64,000 bases of DNA from Kribbella caucasensis (lineage in GTDB: Bacteria > Actinomycetota > Actinomycetes > Propionibacteriales > Kribbellaceae): the NCBI RefSeq assembly GCF_004361855.1, contig NZ_SNWQ01000010.1, positions 186,001 to 250,000 on the forward strand, given 5' to 3'. The position numbers and the translations under genes were made by a program. This document shows, one piece after another, positions 51,361-60,424 of the stretch. The notes below the pieces were generated by a model that made no database searches, was not told the origin of the DNA, and saw nothing but the letters and a program-made list of their open reading frames with translations. Position 1 is the stretch's first letter, and each line of letters opens with the position of its first letter.

Positions 51361-52940
51361 CAGCGGATCGGAGGTCCACGTCGAGCACCGTCGAGCACGT
51401 CGAGGTGCTCGTCGTGGGTGCGGGACCCGCGGGTCTCGCCACGGCGATCAGCATGGCCTGCCATGGAATCTCACCGGTCGTGGTCGAACGGCACCCCGGT
51501 ACGTCGATCTTCCCGCGCGCGACGTTCGTCAGCACGCGGACGATGGAGGTCCTTCGGTCGTGGGGGCTGGACGAGGAGGTTCGAGCCGGCGGAATGGACA
51601 TCCAGCCGCAGATGTCGGTGTCGGCGACGCTGGCCGCCGGCCGCCACACTGTGGTGCCGATGGGTGTCCCGTCCGCCGACGATCTCCGGTCGATCAGTCC
51701 CACGGCTCCGTGCCTGTGCCCGCAGGACCACCTCGAGCCTGTTCTGGCGGAGCACCTCCGCAAGCTCGGCGGCGAGCTGCTCTTCGGCACCGAGGTCGTC
51801 TCGCTCGACCAGGACGCCACCGGTGTCACCGTGTCGCTGCGCGACCGCCGTACAGACGCAGTGCGCACGCTTCGGGCTGGGTATGTCGTTGCCGCTGACG
51901 GCGCCGGCAGCGCGATCCGTACTGGTCTTGGGCTGCGGATGGAGGGCCCGGACAACCTGGGCGACTTCGTCAGCACGCTGTTCCGAGCCGACTTGTGGGA
52001 CACGCTGGGCGAGCGTCGCTGTGCGCTCTATAGGATCGAGGCCCCAGAGGCCGCGGGTGTCTTGCTGCCTACCAGTTCCGGCGATCGCTGGGTCTACGGG
52101 CGGGAGTGGCACCCCGAGCTCGGTGAGCAATTGACGGACTACTCGGTCGAGCGCTGTACCGAGCTGATCCGTGCGGCCACCGGTCTACCTGACCTGCAGC
52201 TCGAGGTTCTCGCCGTTCAGACCTTCGAGTTCGCTGCCCAGGTCGCCGAACGCAGCCGTGAGGGCCGGGTCTTCCTGGTCGGCGACGCCGCGCACCGGAT
52301 GACGCCCGTCGGTGGGATGGGTATGAACACCGCATTCCTGGACGGCCACAACCTCGGCTGGAAACTGGCCTGGACTGTGCGAGGTTGGGGCGGCGAGACA
52401 CTACTGGACAGCTACCAGGCGGAGCGGCGGCCGGTTGGTGTGCGGAACACGCTCCGGTCGATGGGCGACAGCAGCAGATCGGTTGCCGACGGCCTCGCCA
52501 ACGATCTCGGCGTCAGGTACCGCTCGGAGGTCGTCCAGCAGAGTCCTGTCGAGGAGGACGAGGTCGGGGAGTTCCGTCAATCGGCTCGCCCCGGCGAGCG
52601 AGCCCCGCACGTCGAGGTCTGCCGCTCCGGTCGCCGACTGTCCGCCCATGACCTGTTCGGCGCTCACTTGACCTTGCTGGTGGGCGCGGATGGGGACGCG
52701 TGGAACGGAGCAGCAACAGAAGCAGAGGCTGGCGGGCCGTTGGTATCCCTGCGGTGCGGTGCCGACTTCGAGGATCCAACCGGGACCTTCCACGACTTGT
52801 ACGGCATCGGACCGGACGGCGCCGTACTCATCCGTCCCGACGGACACGTCGCCTGGCGCAGCCACACCGTCACCACTGATCCGCTCACGACTCTGCGCTC
52901 CGCCATCACCGGCTGCCTCGGCACAAGCCTCCAACACTGA
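51357..52940 (+). CDS. FAD-dependent aromatic monooxygenase (class A)
   Basis: A 527-residue flavoprotein hydroxylase: FAD-binding VGAGPAGLATA (20-30), the DG motif VAADGAGSAIR near 180, and the second FAD motif VFLVGDAAHRMTPVGG near 310. The C-terminal 130 residues resemble the thioredoxin-like domain of PheA/TfdB and polyketide hydroxylases. NAD(P)H-dependent ring hydroxylation is expected. The GTG start overlaps the small upstream ORF. The neighbouring LuxR regulator might once have controlled it. Confidence 0.9.
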   Translation: MTADRRSTSSTVEHVEVLVVGAGPAGLATAISMACHGISPVVVERHPGTSIFPRATFVSTRTMEVLRSWGLDEEVRAGGMDIQPQMSVSATLAAGRHTVVPMGVPSADDLRSISPTAPCLCPQDHLEPVLAEHLRKLGGELLFGTEVVSLDQDATGVTVSLRDRRTDAVRTLRAGYVVAADGAGSAIRTGLGLRMEGPDNLGDFVSTLFRADLWDTLGERRCALYRIEAPEAAGVLLPTSSGDRWVYGREWHPELGEQLTDYSVERCTELIRAATGLPDLQLEVLAVQTFEFAAQVAERSREGRVFLVGDAAHRMTPVGGMGMNTAFLDGHNLGWKLAWTVRGWGGETLLDSYQAERRPVGVRNTLRSMGDSSRSVADGLANDLGVRYRSEVVQQSPVEEDEVGEFRQSARPGERAPHVEVCRSGRRLSAHDLFGAHLTLLVGADGDAWNGAATEAEAGGPLVSLRCGADFEDPTGTFHDLYGIGPDGAVLIRPDGHVAWRSHTVTTDPLTTLRSAITGCLGTSLQH

Positions 52941-53118
52941 GGATGGATGTGCTCGCGGGCGCTCGGTGGTGGGGTGTGGTTGCCGGTGGCAATCGGCAGA
53001 GTCAGCCGGCTGCCTGGATAGTCCACAGGGTTCACCCAGCAAAGTTGTCGGCGGTTCAGTCTCGGCCCATTGACGCCCCTTCCTCGATGGCTGAGGCTCA
53101 AGAAGGGTGGGGGGCGCG

Positions 53119-54117
53119 ATGCGACGCGAGCGACGAGCGAGGCGGCTGGGGTCGCCGGTGGTCACGATCGGCACGGTCGGGTTGTTGTTCGCTGGTGCCG
53201 CGGCGCTCGGCGTTGATGACTCGACCGGAACCAAGGACAGCAAGGACTTCGTCAGCAGTGTGCCCTGGACGGTCTGGCGGATGGTTGCTGCCGCGGCGAT
53301 CCTGTTGTTCCTCGGGATGCTGCTGACGGCGGCCCGCGTGTTGGCCGAAGGCGGCAAGTGGGGGATTGTGGCGACCCCGGGCCGCCGTTGGGTGTATGTC
53401 GCAATCGCGGCAGCGGCGATCGGCGCCTTCTTCGTCTTCCTCAGCTTGGCCGGCGGCCGGTTCCCTGATGTGCCCGTCAAGAGTTTGGTGCTCCGCCTCC
53501 GCGCGGTTCTGTTGACCGGGATGGTCGCTAGCGTTCCTTGGCTCGCTCTGGTCTGGCTCGCGCACGAGGCGTGCCACTCCCTCCACGACCGGATCGAGTC
53601 ACTTTCACCGATCGCGACGAAGCCAGAGAAGGCGGCATCGCCTCCGGCCTCGCGCGCGGAGCCCGCGCCGTACCGGGAAGTGATCGCACAGCTCTTGAAC
53701 CTGTGGAGCCTGCTCGTCCTGTGTGTCGGGGCGTTCGCGTTGGGTGTCGTGGCCGCCATCGTGACCTCAGGCGCGCTGCGCGCCGCCTTCATCGCTGCCC
53801 ATCCTGATCGAGCCGGGGAGTTCCCGGCGGTCAACGTTTTGTACTACGGCGCGCTGTTCGCCGTGCTCCTGTCTGTACTCGCCGTACCGCTGGCCGCAAG
53901 CTGGCGGTCCTGCGCACGCAGCATCGTCGATCATGCCTACCCCCTTCCGCCCGACGGCCAACCGACCGAGGAATGGGTGGCTAGCCGGGCCCGGCTCGAG
54001 GCCCTGTTGCACCTCGACGTATCGCTGCTGCGCAACCCCCTGACTGCGCTAACCATCCTGTCGCCGCTACTCACCGGCGCGCTCGCGGCCTTCATCCCGG
54101 AGCTCGGCAGGGCCTGA
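53119..54117 (+). CDS. Integral membrane protein of unknown function
   Basis: A 332-residue protein with about seven hydrophobic segments (near 12-32, 55-77, 92-112, 127-147, 195-220, 240-262 and 300-325). A cytosolic or extracellular loop (VWLAHEACHSLHDRIESL) contains His/Cys residues. No family is recognised. The start at 53119 follows GGGTGGGGGG. It converges on the desaturase gene, with a hairpin between. Confidence 0.65.
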   Translation: MRRERRARRLGSPVVTIGTVGLLFAGAAALGVDDSTGTKDSKDFVSSVPWTVWRMVAAAAILLFLGMLLTAARVLAEGGKWGIVATPGRRWVYVAIAAAAIGAFFVFLSLAGGRFPDVPVKSLVLRLRAVLLTGMVASVPWLALVWLAHEACHSLHDRIESLSPIATKPEKAASPPASRAEPAPYREVIAQLLNLWSLLVLCVGAFALGVVAAIVTSGALRAAFIAAHPDRAGEFPAVNVLYYGALFAVLLSVLAVPLAASWRSCARSIVDHAYPLPPDGQPTEEWVASRARLEALLHLDVSLLRNPLTALTILSPLLTGALAAFIPELGRA

Positions 54118-54154
54118 CGTGCGGTGTCGTGTCAGCACTCGTCGGGGCGGGGCG

Positions 54155-54184
54155 CTGGATAAGTTGCGTCGAGCAACTTTCCAG
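54155..54184. terminator. Hairpin terminator between convergent genes
   Basis: CTGGATAAGTTGC and GCAACTTTCCAG form a stem with one bulge around GTCGA, between the membrane protein and desaturase genes. Confidence 0.65.
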
Positions 54185-54225
54185 CCTGGTTCTGGTACGG
54201 TCGCGGATGGCTGGAGCTCATCAAG

Positions 54226-55167
54226 TCAAGCGGCGGCCGCGCGCTTTTTCTCGAGGCGTTCGTGGTCTGGCCATTTGACGTCGTACGCCAAGCCAAGCCG
54301 TTCGAATCGCTTGATGAACCAGGCGTTGACGTCGGCCTGGCCTTTGAGTACACCGTGGCGTGCGCAAGTGGGGTCGGCGTGGTGGAGGTTGTGCCATGAC
54401 TCGCCCTGACTCAGGATGGCAAGCCACCAGACGTTTCCCGATCGGTCGCGGGCGTCGAAGGGTTTCTCGCCGGTGACATGACAGATCGAGTTGATCGAGA
54501 ATGTGACGTGGTGCATCAGGGCGATGCGGACCAGAGTGCCCCAGAAGAATCCGGTAGCGGCACCGTGCCACGACCTGTCCCAAAGCCCGCCGATGAGCGC
54601 CGGTGCTAGCAAAGAGACCGCCGCCAATCCACGGAAATGCCGCGAAATCCAAACCATGTCGCGGTCGTTCAGGAGGTCTGGGGCGTAGTGCTTCGGGTCA
54701 GCGCGATCCTCGCCCCAGAGCACCCACCCGACGTGGGCGAAAATGAACCCCTTGGTCACCGCCCAAGCGGTGGTGCCGTAGCGCCAGGGCGAGTGTGGAT
54801 CTCCATCTCGATCGGAGAACTTGTGGTGTTTGCGGTGGTCGGCCACCCAGCGGATGACGGGTCCTTCAAGCGCCATACTGCCGGCGATTGCGAGTCCGAT
54901 CTTGAGGCCACGCTTGCTCTTGAAGGAGCCGTGGGTGAAGCCTCGGTGGTAACCGGCGCCTATGCCGGTGGCGGTGATCACGTAGAACACGACCAGGAGG
55001 ACGATGTCGCGCCAGCCGATCCAGCCGCCCCAGGCGAAGAAGATCCCTGGCAGTAGCGCGAGAGTAGGCACGACGATGAAAACCCAGATGAGCCCACGCT
55101 CGAGCTTGCCACCAACGGGTTGGAATTCGCCCGGAGGCGAATTATCGGAATCTGCTGTTGAAGTCAT
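54226..55167 (-). CDS. Acyl-CoA/fatty acid desaturase
   Basis: A 313-residue membrane desaturase with the three histidine boxes that hold the di-iron site: HRGFTH (74-79), HRKHH (111-115) and HNLHH (about 268-272). Four membrane helices lie around them. It resembles delta-9 acyl-CoA desaturases, making monounsaturated fatty acids, and would use a ferredoxin or cytochrome b5 partner not encoded here. The start follows TAGGAG. Confidence 0.92.
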   Translation of the reverse strand: MTSTADSDNSPPGEFQPVGGKLERGLIWVFIVVPTLALLPGIFFAWGGWIGWRDIVLLVVFYVITATGIGAGYHRGFTHGSFKSKRGLKIGLAIAGSMALEGPVIRWVADHRKHHKFSDRDGDPHSPWRYGTTAWAVTKGFIFAHVGWVLWGEDRADPKHYAPDLLNDRDMVWISRHFRGLAAVSLLAPALIGGLWDRSWHGAATGFFWGTLVRIALMHHVTFSINSICHVTGEKPFDARDRSGNVWWLAILSQGESWHNLHHADPTCARHGVLKGQADVNAWFIKRFERLGLAYDVKWPDHERLEKKRAAAA

Positions 55168-55176
55168 GGTCCACTC

Positions 55177-55578
55177 CTAGACGTTGGTCTCCTTGGACCG
55201 ACACCCGAGCACGGGTGGGGCCGGTGAGCCGCCTCTTGGGTGGCCCCGGCGTGTCGCTTCTGAAGGCCGAAGCGTCGACGTCTCGGTCGGCCCGGGCGGA
55301 CCGGCGCATATCCACCAGGTGCCCCGATGCACGATCATCCACTCGCGGCTCCGCGCGGGTTCGGCCGATCTAGCCGGGTGGTTAACCGGTTCCTTGAATT
55401 TCCGTGCCACGTCATGCAGTTCACGACGGGAGGGTTTCACCAGCGGCCGTCCGGCAGCGAGCGGCCGCCGTGGGTTCGGTGCCTCGCGCAACCACTTCAC
55501 GAACTCGCCCACATCCAGCCGCTCCGCTCGCTCCCGCTGCCCCATCCGCGGTGCAGGACCGCCTGCTGGCACCCGCAC
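55177..55578 (-). CDS. Possible hypothetical protein upstream of desaturase
   Basis: A 133-residue frame (VGEFVKWLREAPNPRR; WMIVHRGTWWICAGPPG) ends nine bases before the desaturase start, with its TAG stop inside the desaturase ribosome binding site. Position supports a gene, but no family is recognised and the C-terminal third is low complexity. It may instead be leader DNA. Confidence 0.35.
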   Translation of the reverse strand: MRVPAGGPAPRMGQRERAERLDVGEFVKWLREAPNPRRPLAAGRPLVKPSRRELHDVARKFKEPVNHPARSAEPARSREWMIVHRGTWWICAGPPGPTETSTLRPSEATRRGHPRGGSPAPPVLGCRSKETNV

Positions 55579-55629
55579 TCCCTTCCGCGCTCGCAGCCGC
55601 CCCCCACGATCAACAGCAAGGTCGCCGCG

Positions 55630-56352
55630 CTACGCCATTTTACGGGTTCCACCGGCGCTGGTGGTCGCGCGTCGGCGGAGCAGGCATATACCCATGCTGA
55701 CCATGAACACGAAGAAGCCGATGAAGCCGAGGAAGGAGATGCCGCTGATCACATCCGACACGGGACTGAGCAATCCGAGCCATCCGGCGAAAGCTGCGAC
55801 GAATAGGCCAAGCCATCCGATCCACCGCGGCAGCGCTCGCGTCGTGAAAATCGCCAGCGCGTAGAGCGGTAGCGCCACACCCCAGCCTAGGAAGTTGCCC
55901 GCAGCATTGGTGACAGCGGCAATCGAGGCAAAGGTCTCGAACACGCCGCCCAGACTCGACTGAGTGGCGGGGGCGGCGTCGGTGTACGCCGGCACCAACT
56001 CGTAGGCCAACGCGATGGGAACCAGGTGGGAGACGGTCACCAGCGTCATGCCGACAGCGCCCAGGACCGGTGCCAGCACGAGCATCTGGCCGGCGTCCCG
56101 CAGGACGTCGTAGAACGCCACGAATGCCACGATCGCCAGAAACCCCATCAGGACGATGAGCCATGCACCCGCGAAAAAGAGCCCGCTGGCGCCGTCCACA
56201 TCCGTGATCCAGGAGCGGCCCTGCTGGCCGGTGTCCGGGATGAGAGTGTCGACCCCGCTGATCCCCATGGCGACGGCCCCCAGCACGAAACAGAACGAGG
56301 TGGAGATCGCACAGACGGCCCCGATCGAGGAAAGGCGCACGGACTGAAGCAT
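55630..56352 (-). CDS. Integral membrane protein (DUF4386-like)
   Basis: A 240-residue protein with six or seven membrane helices. The pattern of an N-terminal helix, GFLAIVAFVAFYDVLRDAG, and a late PRWIGWLGLFVAAFAGWLGL segment resembles DUF4386-type proteins. Function unknown. The ATG start at 56352 has a weak AAGGGGGACCC site upstream. Confidence 0.6.
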   Translation of the reverse strand: MLQSVRLSSIGAVCAISTSFCFVLGAVAMGISGVDTLIPDTGQQGRSWITDVDGASGLFFAGAWLIVLMGFLAIVAFVAFYDVLRDAGQMLVLAPVLGAVGMTLVTVSHLVPIALAYELVPAYTDAAPATQSSLGGVFETFASIAAVTNAAGNFLGWGVALPLYALAIFTTRALPRWIGWLGLFVAAFAGWLGLLSPVSDVISGISFLGFIGFFVFMVSMGICLLRRRATTSAGGTRKMA

Positions 56353-56666
56353 GGGTCCCCCTTTGCTGCTGTTATGAGGCTGCGCCGCGCGATGCCTAAC
56401 GTCAATAGCCGCACCCGGACCGCGAGATTGCGAGTCGTGCCCTCACCTCGCCAGGCGGATTCCAACGCCATTGGCCGTGAGAACACGCCTGCCATGCGGT
56501 TGCACACCACCGACACGGGTGCCCGTTACAACATCGGCGTACGGGTTCTGATATCGCCCACCTCCTACCCCCACGTCGGATTCGCCGTCATGGTGATGAC
56601 CGCTAGCCTGACTACTCGCAAATGGACGCGGCGGATCGGATACGGTCCGGCCGGACAGTCGGTACT
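56353..56666. other. Intergenic region, nothing recognised
   Basis: Divergent spacer between the membrane protein and the glycosyltransferase remnant. No conserved promoter or operator was identified. Confidence 0.4.
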
Positions 56667-57735
56667 GTGCGGCCGATACGGATCTTGTTCACGTTCAGCG
56701 GGGGTAGCGGGCATTTCCGGCCCCTGGTTCCAGTTGCTCGCGCGGTCGAGGCTGCTGGGCACACCGTCGCGGTCGCCGGGTCGGGCAAGGTCAGGCCGAG
56801 CTTCGAAGCGGCTGGGTTCACGGCCTTCGCCACCAGCGGGCCGCGGCCGAGTGGTGCGCCGGCTCCGGCTCCGGAGCGGCTGGTGAAGGTCGACCCTGCG
56901 GCGGAGTAGCGGCACTTCAGCGAGACCTTCGCGCGGCGTGGAGCACGTCGGCACGCGGCTGCCGGGCTCGAGATCGCCAGCCGGTGGAAGCCCGATGTGA
57001 TCGTGCGCGATGAGGTCGATTTCGGCGCCGCGATCGCCGCCGAACGGCTCGGTGTTCCCTGTCCGAGCGTGCTCGTCCTCGCGGCCGGATCGCTGCTGCG
57101 CAAGGAGCTCATCGCGGAACCGTTGGCGGAGTTGCGGGCCGAGTACGGCCTGCCCTCGGATCCCGGGCTCGCCATGCTCGACCGGGATCTGGTCCTGACT
57201 CCGTTCCCGCCGAGCTTCCGGAGCCCGGGATTCCCGTTGCCTGCGAGTGCGTTCTCCTACCGGCCCGCGGACGTCGTACCGGCCCTGGTCAGGTCGAAGA
57301 CCCCGACCGTCTACTTCACGTTGGGGACGGTGTTCCAGCCGGACGCCGACGACTTGTTCTCGCGGGTGCTCGCGGGTCTGCGGACGGTGCCCGCGAAGGT
57401 GATCGTGACAGTGGGCGAGCGCAATGATCCCGCGGCGCTGGGACCGCAGCCTGACCACGTCCGAGTCGAGCGGTTCATCCCGCAGGAGGAACTGCTGCCG
57501 TACTGCGATCTGGTCGTCTCGCACGGCGGCTCCGGCAGTCTCCTCGGAGCCCTCGCGCACGGTCTGCCGTCCGTGCTGCTGCCCCTCGGCGCCGATCAGC
57601 CGCACAATGCTCAGCGCTGCGTCGAACTCGGCCTCGGCCAAATGCACGACGCGGCGACCGTCACCCCGGACGAGGTCGCCGCGACGGTTTCGGCCGTGCT
57701 CGCCGACCAGAACTACCGCCACGCAGCCGAGCGCT
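56667..57735 (+). pseudogene. MGT/UGT-type glycosyltransferase with in-frame TAG and lost 3' end
   Basis: A macrolide-type glycosyltransferase: N-terminal ILFTFSGGSGHFRPLVPVARA, C-terminal donor-binding VVSHGGSGSLLGALAHGLPSVLLPLGADQ. The frame is interrupted by TAG at 56907-56909 (after VDPAAE) and continues in the same frame with RHFSETFARRG. After NYRHAAER near 57735 the family sequence stops and the frame runs into unrelated DNA. Start GTG 56667 or ATG 56622. The product cannot be full length. Confidence 0.82.
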
Positions 57736-58055
57736 GGCGATGTTCGGGACCACGGAACCCACCTCCGGACGGATGCTCCCAGGGCTGTCCGGTCGCCCGC
57801 GCACATTATCGAGTCCGCTTCGCTGTGTCCAACGCCACGAACAGCGGTGAGGCGACCGTTCTACCCCCCGCAGGTATTCGACCGATTGAGCGATCGCAAC
57901 GGAGCGATCCTCGACCTCATTTGCGTCGGGGACGTGGTCGGACTACGAGCCGGTCTTTTGCCAACGCGGACGGCGACTACCGCGATCCGGCCAACGTACG
58001 GCGGGATCCGAGGAGGCGCGATCACCGATCGGTAGCGAGGCGCTCGCGTCCGGTT
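57736..58055. other. Degenerate spacer after the glycosyltransferase
   Basis: An open frame here (FYPPQVFDRLSDRNGAILDL) has no recognised family. It may be further gene debris. Confidence 0.35.
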
Positions 58056-58160
58056 GGAGATGCCCGCCGTCGGCCCGTTGCTCGACCTGTACCACGTCGC
58101 TGGTAGCGACCGAGCCGAACTGATGGGCGTCGCCACACAGGCCGCCAGAGGAAGTCAGGC
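58056..58160 (+). pseudogene. Fragment of an XRE/DUF5753-type regulator
   Basis: About 30 residues (VGPLLDLYHVAGSDRAELMGVATQA) match the end of the HTH domain and linker of actinobacterial XRE regulators (pattern PLLDLYxVxDxxRAELxxLAxxA). Nothing upstream or downstream continues the match. Confidence 0.5.
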
Positions 58161-58274
58161 CGACCGCGGACCTCGAGGAGGCCCGGGAGTGGCATGTTGT
58201 GGCGGAAATCCCTCGCGATGTCTGATCGCGGTGCGTGCCGGTTCGGGCACCTGAAATCACCGCGGCATTATGTC

Positions 58275-58302
58275 AACTTCGGTTCGCGGGAGTGCATCTA
58301 AG
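58275..58302 (+). promoter_or_regulatory. Conserved ECF-like promoter box (copy A)
   Basis: AAC (58275-58277) is followed 20 bases later by CATCTAAG (58295-58302), then GTGTCTCTAAGGGGGG and the GTG start of the AMIN-like gene. Confidence 0.6.
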
Positions 58303-58325
58303 AGGTGTCTCTAAGGGGGGACCAA

Positions 58326-58916
58326 GTGAAATCCATTCACACCATCAAAACCATCCGAAGACCGATCCGTACCGCATTCGCCGTCCTCGCGGTCGCCGCA
58401 GTCCCGGTGGGCGCGGTCGCTGTGCCGGCGGTCGCCGGCGCCAACGCTGCGGCGAGCTCCAGCACCACCTGCCCGACCGGCTGGGGTTCGTTGCCTGAGG
58501 CAAACACCCGGGTCAGCACCGCGACGCTGGAGGCGGTCCGGACCGGTCGGCATGCCTGCTTCGACCGCGTGGTGTTCGACATCGCGGGCAAGCCGCCCGG
58601 CTACACCGCGCGGTACGTGTCGAACGTCTTCCGCCCGGGGGCGGGCCATCTCGTCCCGCTCCGTGGTGGCGCAAAGCTGGAGATCATGCTGGGCGTCCGC
58701 GAGTTCGACGAGGCCGGCCACTGGGCCTTCCAGCCTACGCACGAATCAAGTGTGACCGGTTACCGGACCTTCCGGCAGGTCGAGTACGCCGGCAGCACCG
58801 AGGGCGCCGCCTGGATCGGGCTCGGACTCCGCGCCCGCCTGCCGTTCCGCGTCTTCACCCTCGCAGGTCCGGGCGCCGGCAGCCGGATCGTGGTGGATGT
58901 CGCCCATCGCTGGTAA
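58326..58916 (+). CDS. Secreted single AMIN-like domain protein
   Basis: A 196-residue protein starting VKSIHTIKTIRRP, with a signal peptide nearly identical to that of the gene at 32647 (AVLAVAAVPVGAVAVP). The mature part is one AMIN-like domain: CPTGWGSLPE, RTGRHACFDRVVFD, VPLRGGAKLEI, GYRTFRQVEYAGS, RARLPFRVFTLAGPG, VVDVAHRW. It has two cysteines. GTG 58326 follows AAGGGGGG. A strong hairpin lies after the stop. Confidence 0.9.
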   Translation: MKSIHTIKTIRRPIRTAFAVLAVAAVPVGAVAVPAVAGANAAASSSTTCPTGWGSLPEANTRVSTATLEAVRTGRHACFDRVVFDIAGKPPGYTARYVSNVFRPGAGHLVPLRGGAKLEIMLGVREFDEAGHWAFQPTHESSVTGYRTFRQVEYAGSTEGAAWIGLGLRARLPFRVFTLAGPGAGSRIVVDVAHRW

Positions 58917-58924
58917 AACGGCCG

Positions 58925-58956
58925 CTGGACCTGCCGCCTCTCGGCGGCAGGTCCAG
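58925..58956 (+). terminator. Strong hairpin terminator
   Basis: CTGGACCTGCCGCC (58925-58938), loop TCTC, GGCGGCAGGTCCAG (58943-58956), nine bases after the AMIN-like stop. Confidence 0.85.
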
Positions 58957-58997
58957 ACTCATTTCGCCTCGGGGCCAGTACGACTGGGCGGATCGAT

Positions 58998-59025
58998 AAC
59001 TTTGATCTCCCCGGGTGCATCTAAG
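58998..59025 (+). promoter_or_regulatory. Conserved ECF-like promoter box (copy B)
   Basis: AAC (58998-59000), 20 bases to CATCTAAG (59018-59025), then GTGTCCTGAGGGGGC and GTG 59047. Confidence 0.6.
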
Positions 59026-59046
59026 CAAGTGTCCTGAGGGGGCACC

Positions 59047-59253
59047 GTGAAATCCTTTCACACCACCCGTTCTGTCAATCTCCGTCTACCGATCCGCACG
59101 GCGTGCGCGCAATTGTCCCAGTCGTCGCCGTACCGGTGGGAGCGGTTGCTCTCCCGGCGATCGTCGGCGCCAACTCTGCGGCGAACCGCTTCTACCTGCC
59201 GCGCGCGGGACCTCTGGATGCAACTGCCGGTTCGCGGAAGGGGCCGGCGATGA
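59047..59253 (+). CDS. Frame-shifted leader ORF (copy B)
   Basis: A 68-residue frame beginning VKSFHTTRSVNLRLPI and continuing YRWERLLSRRSSAP, the same shifted frame as the copy at 47107. Its stop overlaps an ATG (59250) as ATGA. That start gives MKRRSFVGG and stops at 59333 after 27 residues, a remnant of a secreted protein like the one at 46331. The GNAT gene follows at 59337. Confidence 0.35.
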   Translation: MKSFHTTRSVNLRLPIRTACAQLSQSSPYRWERLLSRRSSAPTLRRTASTCRARDLWMQLPVRGRGRR

Positions 59254-59336
59254 AACGCCGTTCGTTCGTTGGCGGTGCGGTGCAATGTCAAGCCGCCGGC
59301 CCTTCCGCGGCAATGCGTACAGGTGCACGCTGAATC

Positions 59337-60323
59337 ATGAAGACCATCGCTGGACTGCCCGACGGTTACACCGTCCGTTCGCCGGAGCCGACCGATGCCG
59401 AGGCACTGTTCGACATGCTCGCGGCCTACAACAAGGCGGTGGTCGGGTTCGCCGACACCACGTTGGAGGAAGTCGCCTACTGCATAGACAGGCCCGGCTT
59501 CGACCGCTCGACCGACGGCTGGCTGGTGCTCGCCGCGGACGGCCGGCCGGCCGGGTATGCGACCACGCTCGGCATCGGTGACCGTCAGCTGATCAACATC
59601 GAAGTGGCGTCGCAGGACCCAGAGGTCGCCGCCTGGCTGGTCGATCGGACGATGCAGCGCGCCCGGGAGATGGGACGCGAGCGTGGCCATGCCGAGGTCA
59701 CCGTCGACGCGTTCGTGTACCGGGCCGACGAGTCGCTGCGCGCGCAGTTGTCCGACCACGACTTCACCACTGGTACGACGTACCACCGGATGCGGATCGA
59801 CCACACCGGCCCGGCTGCCACCCCGGACGGACCCGCGGGCGTCGTGGTCCGCCGCGGTGCCTTCGACGAGGCCGCCCGCCGGGCCGCACACGAGGCCATC
59901 AACGAGTGCTTCCGCGGCCAGTTCGGCTGGGTCGAAACCCCACGCGAGGAGTGGCTCGAGGCGCACGAGGGTCTGCCCATCTTCGAGTGGTCCCAGCTCA
60001 CGCTGCTCGAGGTTGATGGCCGGGCGGTCGCGGTCCGCGTGTGCAACGACGGGTACGTCGAGACCGAGAATTGCGGTCACATCGGCATGCTCGGCGTGGT
60101 CGAGGAGTTCCGGGGGCGTGGTCTGGCGAAGTTCCTGCTGCGCGACGCCTTCGCCCTCGACGCAGCCACCGGCCGGGCCGGCACGATCCTGCATGTCGAT
60201 ACGAACAACCCGACGCCGGCCCTCGGCCTGTACCTGTCGGTCGGCATGAACGCCACCGTCGTCTTCGACGGCTGGCGCCGCGTCGTCCCCGTCACCTGGC
60301 TCCCGGGCCGCATGCCCCGCTGA
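59337..60323 (+). CDS. Double GNAT-domain N-acetyltransferase
   Basis: A 328-residue protein with two GNAT folds. The N-terminal one (about 10-155) is degenerate. The C-terminal one (160-325) has the acetyl-CoA motif GMLGVVEEFRGRGLAKFLLRDAF (in outline, Q/RxxGxG/A) and the late NPTPALGLYLSVGM segment. This two-domain form resembles mycothiol synthase relatives and antibiotic or small-molecule acetyltransferases. The acceptor is unknown. The start has no strong ribosome binding site, but ATG 59337 matches the domain start. Confidence 0.85.
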   Translation: MKTIAGLPDGYTVRSPEPTDAEALFDMLAAYNKAVVGFADTTLEEVAYCIDRPGFDRSTDGWLVLAADGRPAGYATTLGIGDRQLINIEVASQDPEVAAWLVDRTMQRAREMGRERGHAEVTVDAFVYRADESLRAQLSDHDFTTGTTYHRMRIDHTGPAATPDGPAGVVVRRGAFDEAARRAAHEAINECFRGQFGWVETPREEWLEAHEGLPIFEWSQLTLLEVDGRAVAVRVCNDGYVETENCGHIGMLGVVEEFRGRGLAKFLLRDAFALDAATGRAGTILHVDTNNPTPALGLYLSVGMNATVVFDGWRRVVPVTWLPGRMPR

Positions 60324-60424
60324 CTCCGGACCTCCCGAGCGGTGTCGCGGATACCACCAGGAAGGCCCAGATGCGACAGCGCACGACGGTTTCCAACGCC
60401 CGATGAAAGGTGAAGCACCGCGCC

